A DNA stretch of 64,000 bases. It comes from an uncultured Sulfurovum sp. Lineage in GTDB: Bacteria > Campylobacterota > Campylobacteria > Campylobacterales > Sulfurovaceae. The notes beneath the pieces were generated by a model, which saw only the letters and a list, made by a program, of their open reading frames with translations, did not search any database and had not been told where the DNA came from. The DNA lies in assembly GCA_902727895.1 (NCBI GenBank), contig CACVAP010000011.1:69800-133799 (forward strand), in the 5' to 3' direction. Below are positions 43,025 to 51,748 of the stretch, piece by piece. Numbering within the stretch: position 1 is the first letter of the stretch; every line of letters begins with the position of its first letter. The translations under genes and the position numbers were made by a program.

Positions 43025-45252
43025 TGTTTCATTACATTGTTCCCGTACTCTTTAGCCTCCTATTTATTGGATGTGGTAGTGATGCAAGTCAACATGAACC
43101 ACGTGAAGAGAAGAGTTTATATTTTGTAGACTCTCCTACCAATGGTATTGACTATGCTTGTGGCGAACGTTTAGGTGTTACTAAAACCTACACCTTAAAT
43201 GGCTTAAGTAAACATGGTGCATTTAAATGTGTCTACTCCCCCATTAACTTTTCTTTAGGAAGCTTACATTTAGGCAGCATCGACAGTGTGGTAGATGGTC
43301 AAACCATCTACCCTCAAGATTTAGTCGAAAGTTTTAACGGTGACTTTAACAATAAAGAAGTACTTAAAATAGCCATACTTTTACAATCTCTAAATGACAA
43401 CAACAGTTCTGAATATATTAATATACCTCAAAGTACTAAAGACAACATCACCCTAACAACGTTAAAAGACCTAAGCATTGAAGAATTAAACCAAGCCATT
43501 GTTAAAATGGGAATAACGCCTGTATCTGCTGATGAAGCCCGTGTGCATCTCATTTTAAATTCACCCAATGTACAAAGTGGGAAACCAAGCATTGAAACCT
43601 TTGAAGAAGAGATTTCAAACGAATTAACCGTGGGAAATACCATTGGTGAACTAAACATCAACAAAGGAGATGGAGCACTTATCTATCCTTTTCTTTTAGA
43701 AGGTGAGGGCAAAGAGCATTTTATACTCAACAACAATGGAAAGCTTATTTTAACCCAAAGTTTTACCACAGCTCAAACACTTGAACTAAATGTCACCGTT
43801 AGCAATGAATTTGGATACAGTACAGCCCCTTTAACTATTCATGTCAAAGATTCAGGGAAAATAGGAAAAGCCCAAATCGGACGACTTAAAGAGGCGAACG
43901 TTAAGATTTTTAAACTGCTTGACAATGGCACAAAAGAGTTACTCTCCACAGAAAAAACAAACAGCACAGGCAGTCTAAACCTACTTGGAAATTTTGACTT
44001 ACATACAGAATTACTTGAAGACCATAGTTTTTACATCTATGAGGTCAATGAAGGGTTTGATGTAGATGTTGATGACGATGGAAAAGAAGATAGTAGCCAA
44101 ACTAAAAATCATGGAACAATGCACCTTATCTCTAAAGGGATTTGGATTAAAAATGCAAATCAAAAAATACGGGTTACCCCTCTTTCTGAAATGCTTTACA
44201 CGTACTTAGAACGTGATAACTTTGAGAACATAGAAGAGAGTTTAACAAAGTATTCAGAAATACTCCTCAAAGCCTCGTTAGATACAGACACTACTGTAAA
44301 CGCTAAAGACATCATGCTCTTTAACCCTTTACAAGACAAAGCCCTACTCTATGAGACTTTAACATACAACAATACCTACGCTAACATAGTCCATCAACTA
44401 CGAACAGGGAATTCTACTTATAAAAGTAGTATTTTCAATGCTTTTGTGGTTGAGTCTTTTCAAGCCAATGCCATTGAAATTGTCGGTTCTAGTATTTATA
44501 CTATTGATATGATGGGGACAGGTGAATTTAATATTTATGATTTGGAGACTAAAGAGAAGATAGGAGGCTTAAAACTTCCTAATGCTCCTTTTGAGGAAGA
44601 TACGCATGTGCTTTATGTTAATACCCTTACTTCATTTATAAATATTTTCAGCTTGCAAGATTGGTCTTATGCAATAAGTATAATCAATCAAGCTAAACCT
44701 ATTCTAGTAGGTGAACCTAGTATAAAAACTGCTCTACTAAGTGGTAGTTTTCAACATACAGCGATAGGGTACAGTCAAGCAATACACCTTTTTGGTCAAG
44801 AGAAACAAAACCACCAATATGATGTTTTAAATAATGGGAATACAAAAAGTATTAAATTTTTTAATGTTGATAACGATAACCAGTTCTATCAATTTGAATT
44901 TGACTCTAAACTAACAAGTATTGATAGTCTGTGGGTTAAAAGTGAGTATCTATATGTCATAGGTGACAATAAAATTCATATTTTTACTGAAACAAATACA
45001 GAAGCTACTTTAGATGGAGTTTATACTTCACGTAATGTTAGAGGAAATATTATTGGGATTGAAAAAGATACAATGTATGTTTTAAACGAAAGCTTACTAA
45101 CACTTTATAATATTAGCTCTTCTTTAAATCCAAAATTTATAGAAGAGTTTAGCGTACCATTTACATATAAACTTGGTATTAAAACCAATAACAATTACAT
45201 TACTACTGGTTCTCAAATTATTGATATAGAGGCTTTAAGAGCCTCCATCTAA
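43024..45252 (+). CDS. Large cadherin-like lipoprotein
   Basis: A 742-residue lipoprotein (lipobox LFIGC, Cys17). After an N-terminal unassigned part with a disulfide-capable Cys pair, about residues 200-275 form a cadherin-like repeat (VGNTIGELNINKGDGALIYP, then LELNVTVSNEFGYSTAPL and IHVKD). A calcium-loop-like stretch VDVDDDGKEDSS follows near 353. From about 475 to the end, strand-rich repeats such as SSIYTIDMMGTGEFNIYDLE and SEYLYVIGDNKIHIF look like a beta propeller. Probably a surface-exposed adhesin or binding protein partnered with the preceding lipoprotein, with which it overlaps by 1 nt. Confidence 0.75.
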   Translation: MFHYIVPVLFSLLFIGCGSDASQHEPREEKSLYFVDSPTNGIDYACGERLGVTKTYTLNGLSKHGAFKCVYSPINFSLGSLHLGSIDSVVDGQTIYPQDLVESFNGDFNNKEVLKIAILLQSLNDNNSSEYINIPQSTKDNITLTTLKDLSIEELNQAIVKMGITPVSADEARVHLILNSPNVQSGKPSIETFEEEISNELTVGNTIGELNINKGDGALIYPFLLEGEGKEHFILNNNGKLILTQSFTTAQTLELNVTVSNEFGYSTAPLTIHVKDSGKIGKAQIGRLKEANVKIFKLLDNGTKELLSTEKTNSTGSLNLLGNFDLHTELLEDHSFYIYEVNEGFDVDVDDDGKEDSSQTKNHGTMHLISKGIWIKNANQKIRVTPLSEMLYTYLERDNFENIEESLTKYSEILLKASLDTDTTVNAKDIMLFNPLQDKALLYETLTYNNTYANIVHQLRTGNSTYKSSIFNAFVVESFQANAIEIVGSSIYTIDMMGTGEFNIYDLETKEKIGGLKLPNAPFEEDTHVLYVNTLTSFINIFSLQDWSYAISIINQAKPILVGEPSIKTALLSGSFQHTAIGYSQAIHLFGQEKQNHQYDVLNNGNTKSIKFFNVDNDNQFYQFEFDSKLTSIDSLWVKSEYLYVIGDNKIHIFTETNTEATLDGVYTSRNVRGNIIGIEKDTMYVLNESLLTLYNISSSLNPKFIEEFSVPFTYKLGIKTNNNYITTGSQIIDIEALRASI

Positions 45253-45261
45253 GAAATTATT

Positions 45262-45444
45262 TTAAATAATATCATTTGAACTGCGACAAAGCCCAAGAGC
45301 TCTCATATAAGGATCACAATTCCCAAAAACTGTCGTAGGGTTACCCTTCTTAACAAAAACCTCAGGATTACCACCCAAGTCCGAAGCTGTAGCAACAGCA
45401 CCTAACACCAAAACAACACTCATAAATTTCATAAATCTTTTCAT
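45262..45444 (-). CDS. Small secreted peptide with GGNPEV motif
   Basis: A 60-residue precursor with a clear signal peptide (about 1-20, MKRFMKFMSVVLVLGAVATA). The mature peptide of some 40 residues starts SDLGGNPEVFVKKGNP and has two cysteines (Cys43 and Cys53) that could form a disulfide. GGNPEV recurs in the lipoprotein at 42521. It is convergent with the large lipoprotein (9 nt apart); AAAGGA precedes its ATG. Function unknown. Confidence 0.65.
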   Translation of the reverse strand: MKRFMKFMSVVLVLGAVATASDLGGNPEVFVKKGNPTTVFGNCDPYMRALGLCRSSNDII

Positions 45445-45848
45445 AATTTATCCTTTAATGACATAGACATTTAACTCTTATAGTCACTTAACAAAGAATT
45501 AACATCTAAAATGATAAAATCATGAGTGTTACCTCATATACACCTTTCCTAATGTTGCCAGACATTTAATGTGCTATATGGTGGTAATAGAGATATCACT
45601 CATCATCTACTTAACTGTTTTTAATAAAACAATACACTAACTTTAATCCACTTTATTTTTTAATAATCTCTCATTATGCTACCTCCTATATATTCAATTA
45701 TAGTAGTATATAAATAAATTACTTAATTTTAAATTAAAACTTACATAACTTATTTATTTTTTGTCATAATTATTATTTTTTAATTATTTAAGAAATATTT
45801 TATATTATAGTGCTAGAATGAAGATAGATAAAATTTTAAGGAGATTCC
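45445..45848. other. Intergenic region, promoters only
   Basis: About 400 nt, A+T-rich. It holds the promoter region of the small secreted peptide and, at 45801-45810, TATATTATAG as the likely -10 region for the leader ORF and HicB genes. A single half-box (TACACTAA, 45633-45640) is not repeated at 11 bp. Nothing else supported. Confidence 0.5.
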
Positions 45849-45938
45849 ATGGATGCCATCAAATTAAAAAGCACAAACATTCTCAACCGACTTAGTAGTT
45901 TAAAATACTACTACATAAGGATGTCTCAATGCCCCTAA
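45849..45938 (+). CDS. 29-residue leader ORF ahead of the unknown-HicB pair
   Basis: ATG at 45849 follows a strong AAGGAGA and opens a frame of 29 codons (MDAIKLKSTN...MSQCP) ending at TAA 45936-45938. The stop overlaps the start of the next gene (ATG 45929). The middle of the ORF forms a hairpin (45893-45913) just before the next gene's AAGGA. The pattern suggests a leader peptide coupled to translation of the next gene; it could also be a real small protein. Confidence 0.5.
   Translation: MDAIKLKSTNILNRLSSLKYYYIRMSQCP
45893..45913 (+). promoter_or_regulatory. Hairpin inside the leader ORF
   Basis: TAGTAGT (45893-45899) pairs with ACTACTA (45907-45913) over a 7-nt loop, 3 nt before the AAGG of the next gene. 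Ribosomes reading the leader would open it. Confidence 0.5.
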
Positions 45939-46174
45939 GTTATGATTTAAAATTTTTTCAAAAAATTCTAAAAAAAGAGTTAAACAAAAATAAAGAGCAC
46001 GTTTCAAAAATAAAAATAGAGGATATGGGAAGCTATATCACTGTCTTTATCATATGTTACAAGCAAACTTCAATATTTAGAGTTTCAAAGGAAAATGTTG
46101 TGGAGATGAATAACAATACTAAAGAAAATTATTCTTTAAAATACCTTGTTAAAAATATAAGATGGGATACTTAA
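45929..46174 (+). CDS. Unknown 81-residue protein paired with HicB
   Basis: A small basic protein (MPLSYDLKFFQKILKKELNK at the start, then SYITVFIICYKQTSIFRVSK and YLVKNIRWD). I cannot assign it; it lacks the GSHH-type His of HicA toxins. AAGGA lies 8 nt before the ATG. Its position ahead of a HicB-type gene makes it a candidate toxin or partner, but nothing in the sequence proves that. Confidence 0.55.
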   Translation: MPLSYDLKFFQKILKKELNKNKEHVSKIKIEDMGSYITVFIICYKQTSIFRVSKENVVEMNNNTKENYSLKYLVKNIRWDT

Positions 46175-46239
46175 TTCCATGTTATATTTCAAACAATATC
46201 CATGGGTCTCTTTAGTATTACTTGAAGGAGAATACTGCA

Positions 46240-46671
46240 ATGCTACATGAAAAAATACTTGTTTCTTTTGTTTATGAAGAGGGCTATAATTTTGTTTTAA
46301 TAGTTCCAGATGTAGGCAATGAACTAATGGTTAGAGCTAAAACACAATCAGAAGTAATACGTAAAGCAATTCGCGCCTTACGTGAAAACTATACTGACAA
46401 TCTTATGGAGTTATCTCCCAGCCCTATTGATATCTATACTGAAGAATATAAAAATAGTAAAGGCATACCTAAACATGCCATTCTATATCCACTACCTGTT
46501 AAAATTGGAAAAAGGAAAAAAGTATTTAAACGCTTTACCTCCTCAATGGATGAAAAACTATTAGAAGAAATTGAAGCCTTTACTAAAAGTAAAAAAATAA
46601 AAAAGAGTGATTTCTTTGCGAAAGCAAGTAGAGAATATATTCAAGGTTATGATAGGCAGAATATAAAATAG
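46240..46671 (+). CDS. HicB-family antitoxin-like protein
   Basis: A 143-residue protein; ATG 46240 is chosen as AAGGAGAA lies 6-8 nt upstream (a TTG in frame lies 6 codons before). The N-terminal half has the HicB fold (LVSFVYEEGYNFVLIVPDVG, then ELMVRAKTQSEVIRKAIRAL). The C-terminal 50 residues are a ribbon-helix-helix (KRFTSSMDEKLLEEIEAF, KKSDFFAKASREYIQGY) for DNA binding. In classic systems HicB neutralises HicA; no HicA is present here, only the 81-residue protein upstream. A terminator follows. Confidence 0.78.
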   Translation: MLHEKILVSFVYEEGYNFVLIVPDVGNELMVRAKTQSEVIRKAIRALRENYTDNLMELSPSPIDIYTEEYKNSKGIPKHAILYPLPVKIGKRKKVFKRFTSSMDEKLLEEIEAFTKSKKIKKSDFFAKASREYIQGYDRQNIK

Positions 46672-46685
46672 TAAATAGATAATAA

Positions 46686-46713
46686 AAAGGCTTAGTCCTA
46701 CGACTATGCCTTT
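46686..46713. terminator. Bidirectional hairpin after the HicB-like gene
   Basis: AAAGGCTTAGTC (46686-46697) pairs with GACTATGCCTTT (46702-46713), one mismatch, ending in the stop of the convergent gene at 46712. Confidence 0.65.
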
Positions 46714-47059
46714 AAAACTCTTCCTTAGTCTTAGCACTCTCAACAATAGAAACTACCAACGTATATAAGTTAGCAATAATTGCACCAACCACAAGACCTG
46801 TAATAAGATTATCATGTGAAGCTGTATTTCCAAATTGGAACATGAAAAATGCTGGGATTAGGTGTAAGTCGGCTACCAATGAACCTGCTAAAAGTTCGGC
46901 AGCTAGTAAATTTCTAACACCTAGTTTTAAAATACTTGAAATAAAATTAATACTCGCAGCTGCAAAAAGTGCTGTTGCTGAATGTTCAAAAAGAAATGCT
47001 ACAGATGTAGTTAGAGACATTAACGCAAAAAATATATAAAAGACTTTTCCCCAATTCAT
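46712..47059 (-). CDS. Small conserved-looking membrane protein
   Basis: A 115-residue protein with about three or four hydrophobic helices (VFYIFFALMSLTTSVAFLF, ALFAAASINFISSIL, LITGLVVGAIIANLYTLVV) and a charged C-terminus. It resembles a small membrane family I associate with Campylobacterota (perhaps DUF6394), but I am unsure. Stands alone between convergent HicB and the end of secF. Confidence 0.65.
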   Translation of the reverse strand: MNWGKVFYIFFALMSLTTSVAFLFEHSATALFAAASINFISSILKLGVRNLLAAELLAGSLVADLHLIPAFFMFQFGNTASHDNLITGLVVGAIIANLYTLVVSIVESAKTKEEF

Positions 47060-47144
47060 GGATACTCCTCAGTATAAACAATTTAAAAAAATAATTTATA
47101 ATGGTATTATTTTTTTAAATGGTTTAAATTACCTTAACAACAAA

Positions 47145-47169
47145 GAACTACCAAAAGAATTGGTAGTTC
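47145..47169 (-). terminator. Terminator after secF
   Basis: GAACTACCAA (47145-47154) pairs with TTGGTAGTTC (47160-47169); on the minus strand TTTGTTGTT follows. It ends the yajC-secD-secF transcript. Confidence 0.75.
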
Positions 47170-47181
47170 CTACTGTTAAAA

Positions 47182-48153
47182 TTAAATACTTCCTTGTTCA
47201 AATTGAGCACGTTGTTTGTCACGCTCTTTTTGACGTTTGGCTCCAGCAGCCTCTTTTTCTCTAAATTCTGAAACTGAAAAATTTAACCACATCAAAATTG
47301 GTGATGCAACAAAAATAGATGAATAAGTACCCACAACCACACCAACTAAAAGTGTAAATGAGAAACCAGCAATAATCTCTCCACCAAATAGAAACAATGT
47401 TAAAACAACAAAGAAAGTTGTTAACGAAGTAAGTGTTGTACGTGACAATGTTCTTGTTACAGACTCATCTATTACTTCTTCCATCTTTGCTGACTTAATA
47501 GTACGAATACCTTCACGAATACGGTCAAATACAATAACTGTATCATTCAGTGAATACCCTAAAATAGTCAAAATAGCAGCTAGAATTGGTAAGTTTATGT
47601 CAACTTGGAAAAGTGCTAACATACCCATAGCAATGGTAACATCATGAATTAAAGCAACTACAGAAGCCACAGCAAAACGCCACTCAAATCTAAATGATAA
47701 GTAAATTAAAATACCTATAATAGAAAGAAGCATAGCCATAAGACCTTTAGTCTTTAACTCATCACCAACTGAAGGTCCTACTAAGTCTACACGTCTAATT
47801 TCAAATGTTCCTGTGGTAGCTAACATCTCTTGTACTTCTAATTTAGCCCCACCTTTAACCGACTTAGAAGCATGCTTAGTACGGATAACAATTTCAGAGT
47901 CAGATCCAAACTTAGTAACTGTCGCTCCAGCATACTTTGCATGTTTTGTAACAATGTCTCTTACTTGATCAATAGGTGCTACACCTTCGTACTGTACTTG
48001 AATAATGGTTCCACCAGCAAAGTCAATACCATAGTTAAGTCCTTTAGTAAAGAGAAGTGCTAAAGAAGCTAAAATTAAAACAGCAGAAAAAATTGCTGTT
48101 TTCTTAGCGTTAGCCATAAAGCCAACAGCTTTTTTATACTTAAATACTTCCAT
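47182..48153 (-). CDS. secF: Protein translocase subunit SecF
   Basis: A 323-residue inner-membrane protein with six predicted membrane helices. The family signature near the first periplasmic part is GLNYGIDFAGGTIIQVQYEG; helices 2-6 include LNDTVIVFDRIREGIRT with the conserved DRIRE. With SecD it uses the proton gradient to help preproteins leave the Sec channel. ATG overlaps the last base of secD. Last gene of yajC-secD-secF. Confidence 0.96.
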   Translation of the reverse strand: MEVFKYKKAVGFMANAKKTAIFSAVLILASLALLFTKGLNYGIDFAGGTIIQVQYEGVAPIDQVRDIVTKHAKYAGATVTKFGSDSEIVIRTKHASKSVKGGAKLEVQEMLATTGTFEIRRVDLVGPSVGDELKTKGLMAMLLSIIGILIYLSFRFEWRFAVASVVALIHDVTIAMGMLALFQVDINLPILAAILTILGYSLNDTVIVFDRIREGIRTIKSAKMEEVIDESVTRTLSRTTLTSLTTFFVVLTLFLFGGEIIAGFSFTLLVGVVVGTYSSIFVASPILMWLNFSVSEFREKEAAGAKRQKERDKQRAQFEQGSI

Positions 48154-49763
48154 TATTTTGCTCCTTTTTTAGAAACATTTTTTTCGGAAACATCTTTTTT
48201 AATTCCAAACCAGAAACCAAGTTTCTTTTTGTCCATCTTAGGTAGTAACCATTGGTAAATACCATGTGTACCTAAAATAGCTGTTAGCATAGATGCCAAA
48301 ATACCAATACTAATGGTCAAAGAAAACCCTTTAATAGGTCCCGTTCCATAAGCAAAAAGTACCACAGCAGCAATTAGCGTCGTAATGTTTGCATCCCAAA
48401 TTGCTGTAAAAGCATTGTTGTACCCTTGCTCAATGGACTTAGTCAGTGTTGACCCTGAGTGCAACAACTCACGAATACGTTCATTAATAATAACGTTTGC
48501 ATCAACAGCCATACCAACGGTCAAGACAATACCTGCCATACCTGGAAGTGTTAGTGTCGCTTCAAACATTGACATAACAGCCAAAATAAGGAAAAGGTTC
48601 GCAACAAGTGCTAAGTTAGAAATAATCCCAGCTGCACCATAATAAAGAACCATAAATATGATTACAGCTAAGAAACCAACAACAAGCGCAATCAAACTCG
48701 CTTTAATATTGTCTGCTCCAAGGCTTGGTCCAATACTTCGTTGACTTTCAACTTGTACAGGAGCTAACAATGCACCTGAACGAAGAGCAATGGAAATATC
48801 ATTTGCTTCTTGTGCTGTAAATGCACCAGTAATCTGAACATTTCCACCACCAATTCTTTGTACAATGTTTGGTGCTGTATAGACTTCACCATCTAGAACA
48901 ACAGCCATACGCTTACCTACTGATTTCTCAGTAAAGTCACCAAATATTTTTGCACCTTGTCCATTAAGTGAAAAAGTAACCATTGGTCGGTTAGATTTTT
49001 CTTCATAAGCTACTTTTGCATCTGTTAACATTGAACCATCTAAAATAGGTACTGAATAAAGTAAATATTTTGTCTCGTTACTTTCTACATCTGGTAAAAT
49101 CACATCACCATAACTTTTTGCTTCTGCCTCAGACATCGAGTAAACACGATTTGCTCTCTCTTCATCCACTGCCATCATTTGAAGGTGTGCAGCTTTAGCA
49201 ATAAGTGATTTAATACGATCTTCATCTTCTTGTGTTTTAATCCCAGGGACTTCAACAAGAATTCGTTCACTTCCTTGTTTTGCAACAGTTGGTTCTGCTA
49301 ATCCAAACATATTTAAACGATTACGAATGGTCTCAACAGCCTGATCAATCGCAGCCAGCTCTGTTTTCTTCGCCAATTCTTCTGTTAAAGAAAGTTCATA
49401 AGACAAACCTTTTTTTACAATTTTATTCTCAGCAAAACTCTCTGCTAACATTGCATCAACATTTTTAGCATCGTCTTCATCTAAAAGTTCAAAAACAACT
49501 TTATCACCATCAATCTTTAAAGCGTCATAAACAATATCGTCATCATCTAAATTATATTTTAGTGAGGTTCCTATTGATTTTACTTTTGACGCCAATGCCA
49601 TTTCTGTTTTTACAGAAAGTAACATATGGAGTCCCCCTTGCAGATCAAGACCGAGGGTAATTTTCTTTCCTTCGTCACTTTGTGTTAATGAAGGGACTGA
49701 AAAGACCACTCCAAACACAAATGCAAAGAAAAAGATAACAACTCTATAATTTAAGTTACCCAT
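48153..49763 (-). CDS. secD: Protein translocase subunit SecD
   Basis: A 536-residue inner-membrane protein: helix 1 (ynrvvIFFFAFVFGVVFSVPS region), GLDLQGGLHMLLSVKTE at the start of the large periplasmic domain (P1), then GSERILVEVPGIKTQEDEDR, and the C-terminal five helices with ANVIINERIRELL. Forms a complex with SecF that drives the last step of Sec export. It overlaps secF and follows yajC by 3 nt. Confidence 0.96.
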   Translation of the reverse strand: MGNLNYRVVIFFFAFVFGVVFSVPSLTQSDEGKKITLGLDLQGGLHMLLSVKTEMALASKVKSIGTSLKYNLDDDDIVYDALKIDGDKVVFELLDEDDAKNVDAMLAESFAENKIVKKGLSYELSLTEELAKKTELAAIDQAVETIRNRLNMFGLAEPTVAKQGSERILVEVPGIKTQEDEDRIKSLIAKAAHLQMMAVDEERANRVYSMSEAEAKSYGDVILPDVESNETKYLLYSVPILDGSMLTDAKVAYEEKSNRPMVTFSLNGQGAKIFGDFTEKSVGKRMAVVLDGEVYTAPNIVQRIGGGNVQITGAFTAQEANDISIALRSGALLAPVQVESQRSIGPSLGADNIKASLIALVVGFLAVIIFMVLYYGAAGIISNLALVANLFLILAVMSMFEATLTLPGMAGIVLTVGMAVDANVIINERIRELLHSGSTLTKSIEQGYNNAFTAIWDANITTLIAAVVLFAYGTGPIKGFSLTISIGILASMLTAILGTHGIYQWLLPKMDKKKLGFWFGIKKDVSEKNVSKKGAK

Positions 49764-49766
49764 CGT

Positions 49767-50027
49767 TTATGCTTCTACCTTCCGGTTAACAAAAGCTTTT
49801 TCAAGTTTCACGATAGTGGTATCGTTCAGTTTGATTTTGATAAAATCCTCTTCAACTTTGACAACTTCACCATGAAGCCCACCGTTGTTAACAATAATAT
49901 CACCTTTTACAAGTGCTGCTAGCATAGCTTTATGCTCTTTTTGCTGTTTTTGTTGAGGTCTGATAATTAAAAAATAAAAAATACCAAATAAAAAAATGAG
50001 GGGTAGAAATTGCATTACTTGTTCCAT
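49767..50027 (-). CDS. yajC: Sec translocon accessory protein YajC
   Basis: An 86-residue protein with one N-terminal membrane helix (PLIFLFGIFYFLIIRPQQKQQ) and a conserved cytoplasmic domain (VKGDIIVNNGGLHGEVVKVE). It associates with SecDF. The AAAGGA Shine-Dalgarno at 50040-50035 overlaps the start codon of the divergent lnt gene. Confidence 0.95.
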   Translation of the reverse strand: MEQVMQFLPLIFLFGIFYFLIIRPQQKQQKEHKAMLAALVKGDIIVNNGGLHGEVVKVEEDFIKIKLNDTTIVKLEKAFVNRKVEA

Positions 50028-50038
50028 AGGGGAATCCT

Positions 50039-51334
50039 TTGAGTTTATCTATAAAAATTAGCGATTATTTTACCATTAACAACATAACAAAAGGCTTGTT
50101 CATTGCCCTTTTAAGTGCTGGCTCACTTTACCTTGATTGGTTTGGTTTTGTCAATTATTTCGTCAACACAATTTTAGGTCTACTAACTTTTTATTACTTA
50201 CTTCAGTCAGACAAGAAAGTCTGGTTTTGGTTTGGATTTTTCATGGCGACACTATGGTTTTGGTGGCTTTCTATAAGTTTTAAAAACTATGGTTTTGCTT
50301 GGGCTATTCCCATTGGTGTACTTTTTTCTTCTCTTACCTTTGCTCTTTTATTTGGTATATTTGCTTCATTCTTAGAATACATAAGTAAAAAACTCTCTAA
50401 AACCCATGATGACCTCATCAATTTAATAGGAAAAGCCTTAGTATTACTTTTACTTTCGACCATTCATCCTTTTGGATTTGACTGGTATAAACCAGAACTT
50501 GTCTTTACTAACTCCTACATAGGCATTGAAAAATGGCAGTTTGCTTTAGTGTTAGGAGTAATGATTTTAGCCATTTATAAAAAACAACTACTCTTCTTAC
50601 TCTTGATTTTTACAGCTTACCCTTATGCTTCACATTTCCAAACATCAACAGAACTAAGTAGCAACATTGAGTTAAGTAATTTCAAGATTAATGTTATTGA
50701 TAAATGGAAACCTGAGCTTCAACAAAAACATATTGGTATGGTTTTTGCAACCATTGACAGAGCTATTAATGAGAAAAAATCTTTAGTGATTCTGCCTGAA
50801 TCTATTTTTGCACTTTTCCTCAACAAACAGTCCGTTCTTATGGAAGCATTGCTTGAACGTTCTAATAAAATAAGTATTGTACTAGGTGCCTTATATTTGG
50901 ATAAAAAAATACCTAGAAACTCAACTTACATTTTTAAAAATGGTCACTATAGCATTGCTAACAAAGTGGTACTTGTCCCTTTTGGCGAATCCAACCCACT
51001 ACCTAAATGGATGGGTAAAGTGGTAAATAAACTCTTTTTTGATGGCGCCCCTGACTATGTAGCAGCAGAAAATCCCATAGACTATCAAGTTGCTGGAAAA
51101 ACATTTAGAAATGCCATTTGTTATGAAGCTTGTTCTGAAGTACTCTATGAAGGTAAACCTCAAAACATGATTGTAATTTCAAATAATGGTTGGGTTTCTC
51201 CTTCTATAGAACCTACCCAACAAAAGATACTCCTACAGTACTATTCTAAAAAATATGGAACAACGATTTACCATTCGGTTAATATGTCAGATTCATACAT
51301 AATTAAAAATGGAGCATACATCAGTGTTAAATAA
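50039..51334 (+). CDS. lnt: Apolipoprotein N-acyltransferase
   Basis: A 431-residue enzyme that adds the third acyl chain to lipoproteins in the inner membrane. N-terminal part is five or more hydrophobic helices; the C-terminal nitrilase domain has VILPESIF (catalytic Glu), IVLGALYLDKK and RNAICYEACSE (catalytic Cys). TTG start at 50039 with AGGGGA upstream; there is no Met until residue 67, within a membrane helix. Start lies only 11 nt from the divergent yajC start, so both Shine-Dalgarno sites sit in the same few bases. Overlaps yidD by 26 nt. Confidence 0.92.
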   Translation: MSLSIKISDYFTINNITKGLFIALLSAGSLYLDWFGFVNYFVNTILGLLTFYYLLQSDKKVWFWFGFFMATLWFWWLSISFKNYGFAWAIPIGVLFSSLTFALLFGIFASFLEYISKKLSKTHDDLINLIGKALVLLLLSTIHPFGFDWYKPELVFTNSYIGIEKWQFALVLGVMILAIYKKQLLFLLLIFTAYPYASHFQTSTELSSNIELSNFKINVIDKWKPELQQKHIGMVFATIDRAINEKKSLVILPESIFALFLNKQSVLMEALLERSNKISIVLGALYLDKKIPRNSTYIFKNGHYSIANKVVLVPFGESNPLPKWMGKVVNKLFFDGAPDYVAAENPIDYQVAGKTFRNAICYEACSEVLYEGKPQNMIVISNNGWVSPSIEPTQQKILLQYYSKKYGTTIYHSVNMSDSYIIKNGAYISVK

Positions 51335-51644
51335 ATTCTTTATAGCCCCGATTAAAGGCTACCAATACATTTCAAAAATGTTACCAGCCAACTGTCGCTA
51401 CTACCCTACTTGTTCAGAATATGGAAAATGGCAATTTCAATTTAACCGAGCAGACAAAGCCTTAGCACAAACAACACTTAGAATTTTACGTTGTAACCAA
51501 CTTTTTGCAGGAGGTATTGACTATCCTCTTCTAAAGTATAGACCTCCAAGACTTTTAACGCTTAATCAAAAAATAAATATAGCCTATTGGATAGTTCCAA
51601 ATAACAAAGGCTTGTTTTACATTATTAAAGACTTCACAAAATAA
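51309..51644 (+). CDS. yidD: Membrane protein insertion efficiency factor YidD
   Basis: A 111-residue protein with the YidD core IAPIKGYQYISKMLPANCRY then YPTCSEYGKWQFQ and RILRCNQLFAGGIDYP. It assists YidC with membrane insertion. Start at ATG 51309 lies in the end of lnt; a GTG five codons later is an alternative. Usually beside rnpA-yidC, here it follows lnt. Confidence 0.9.
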   Translation: MEHTSVLNKFFIAPIKGYQYISKMLPANCRYYPTCSEYGKWQFQFNRADKALAQTTLRILRCNQLFAGGIDYPLLKYRPPRLLTLNQKINIAYWIVPNNKGLFYIIKDFTK

Positions 51645-51748
51645 CCATAAAGATAGATACTTAAAAAAATAATCAAAAAGTAATGTAAAACTCTTTTTTT
51701 TAACAGTTATTGTGCAATAATCGTGGAAATTTTACATTAGGTTTACAT

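Noticed and set aside
45633-45640. Single TACACTAA half-box
   Set aside because: No second box at 11 bp, so it is not counted in the regulon.
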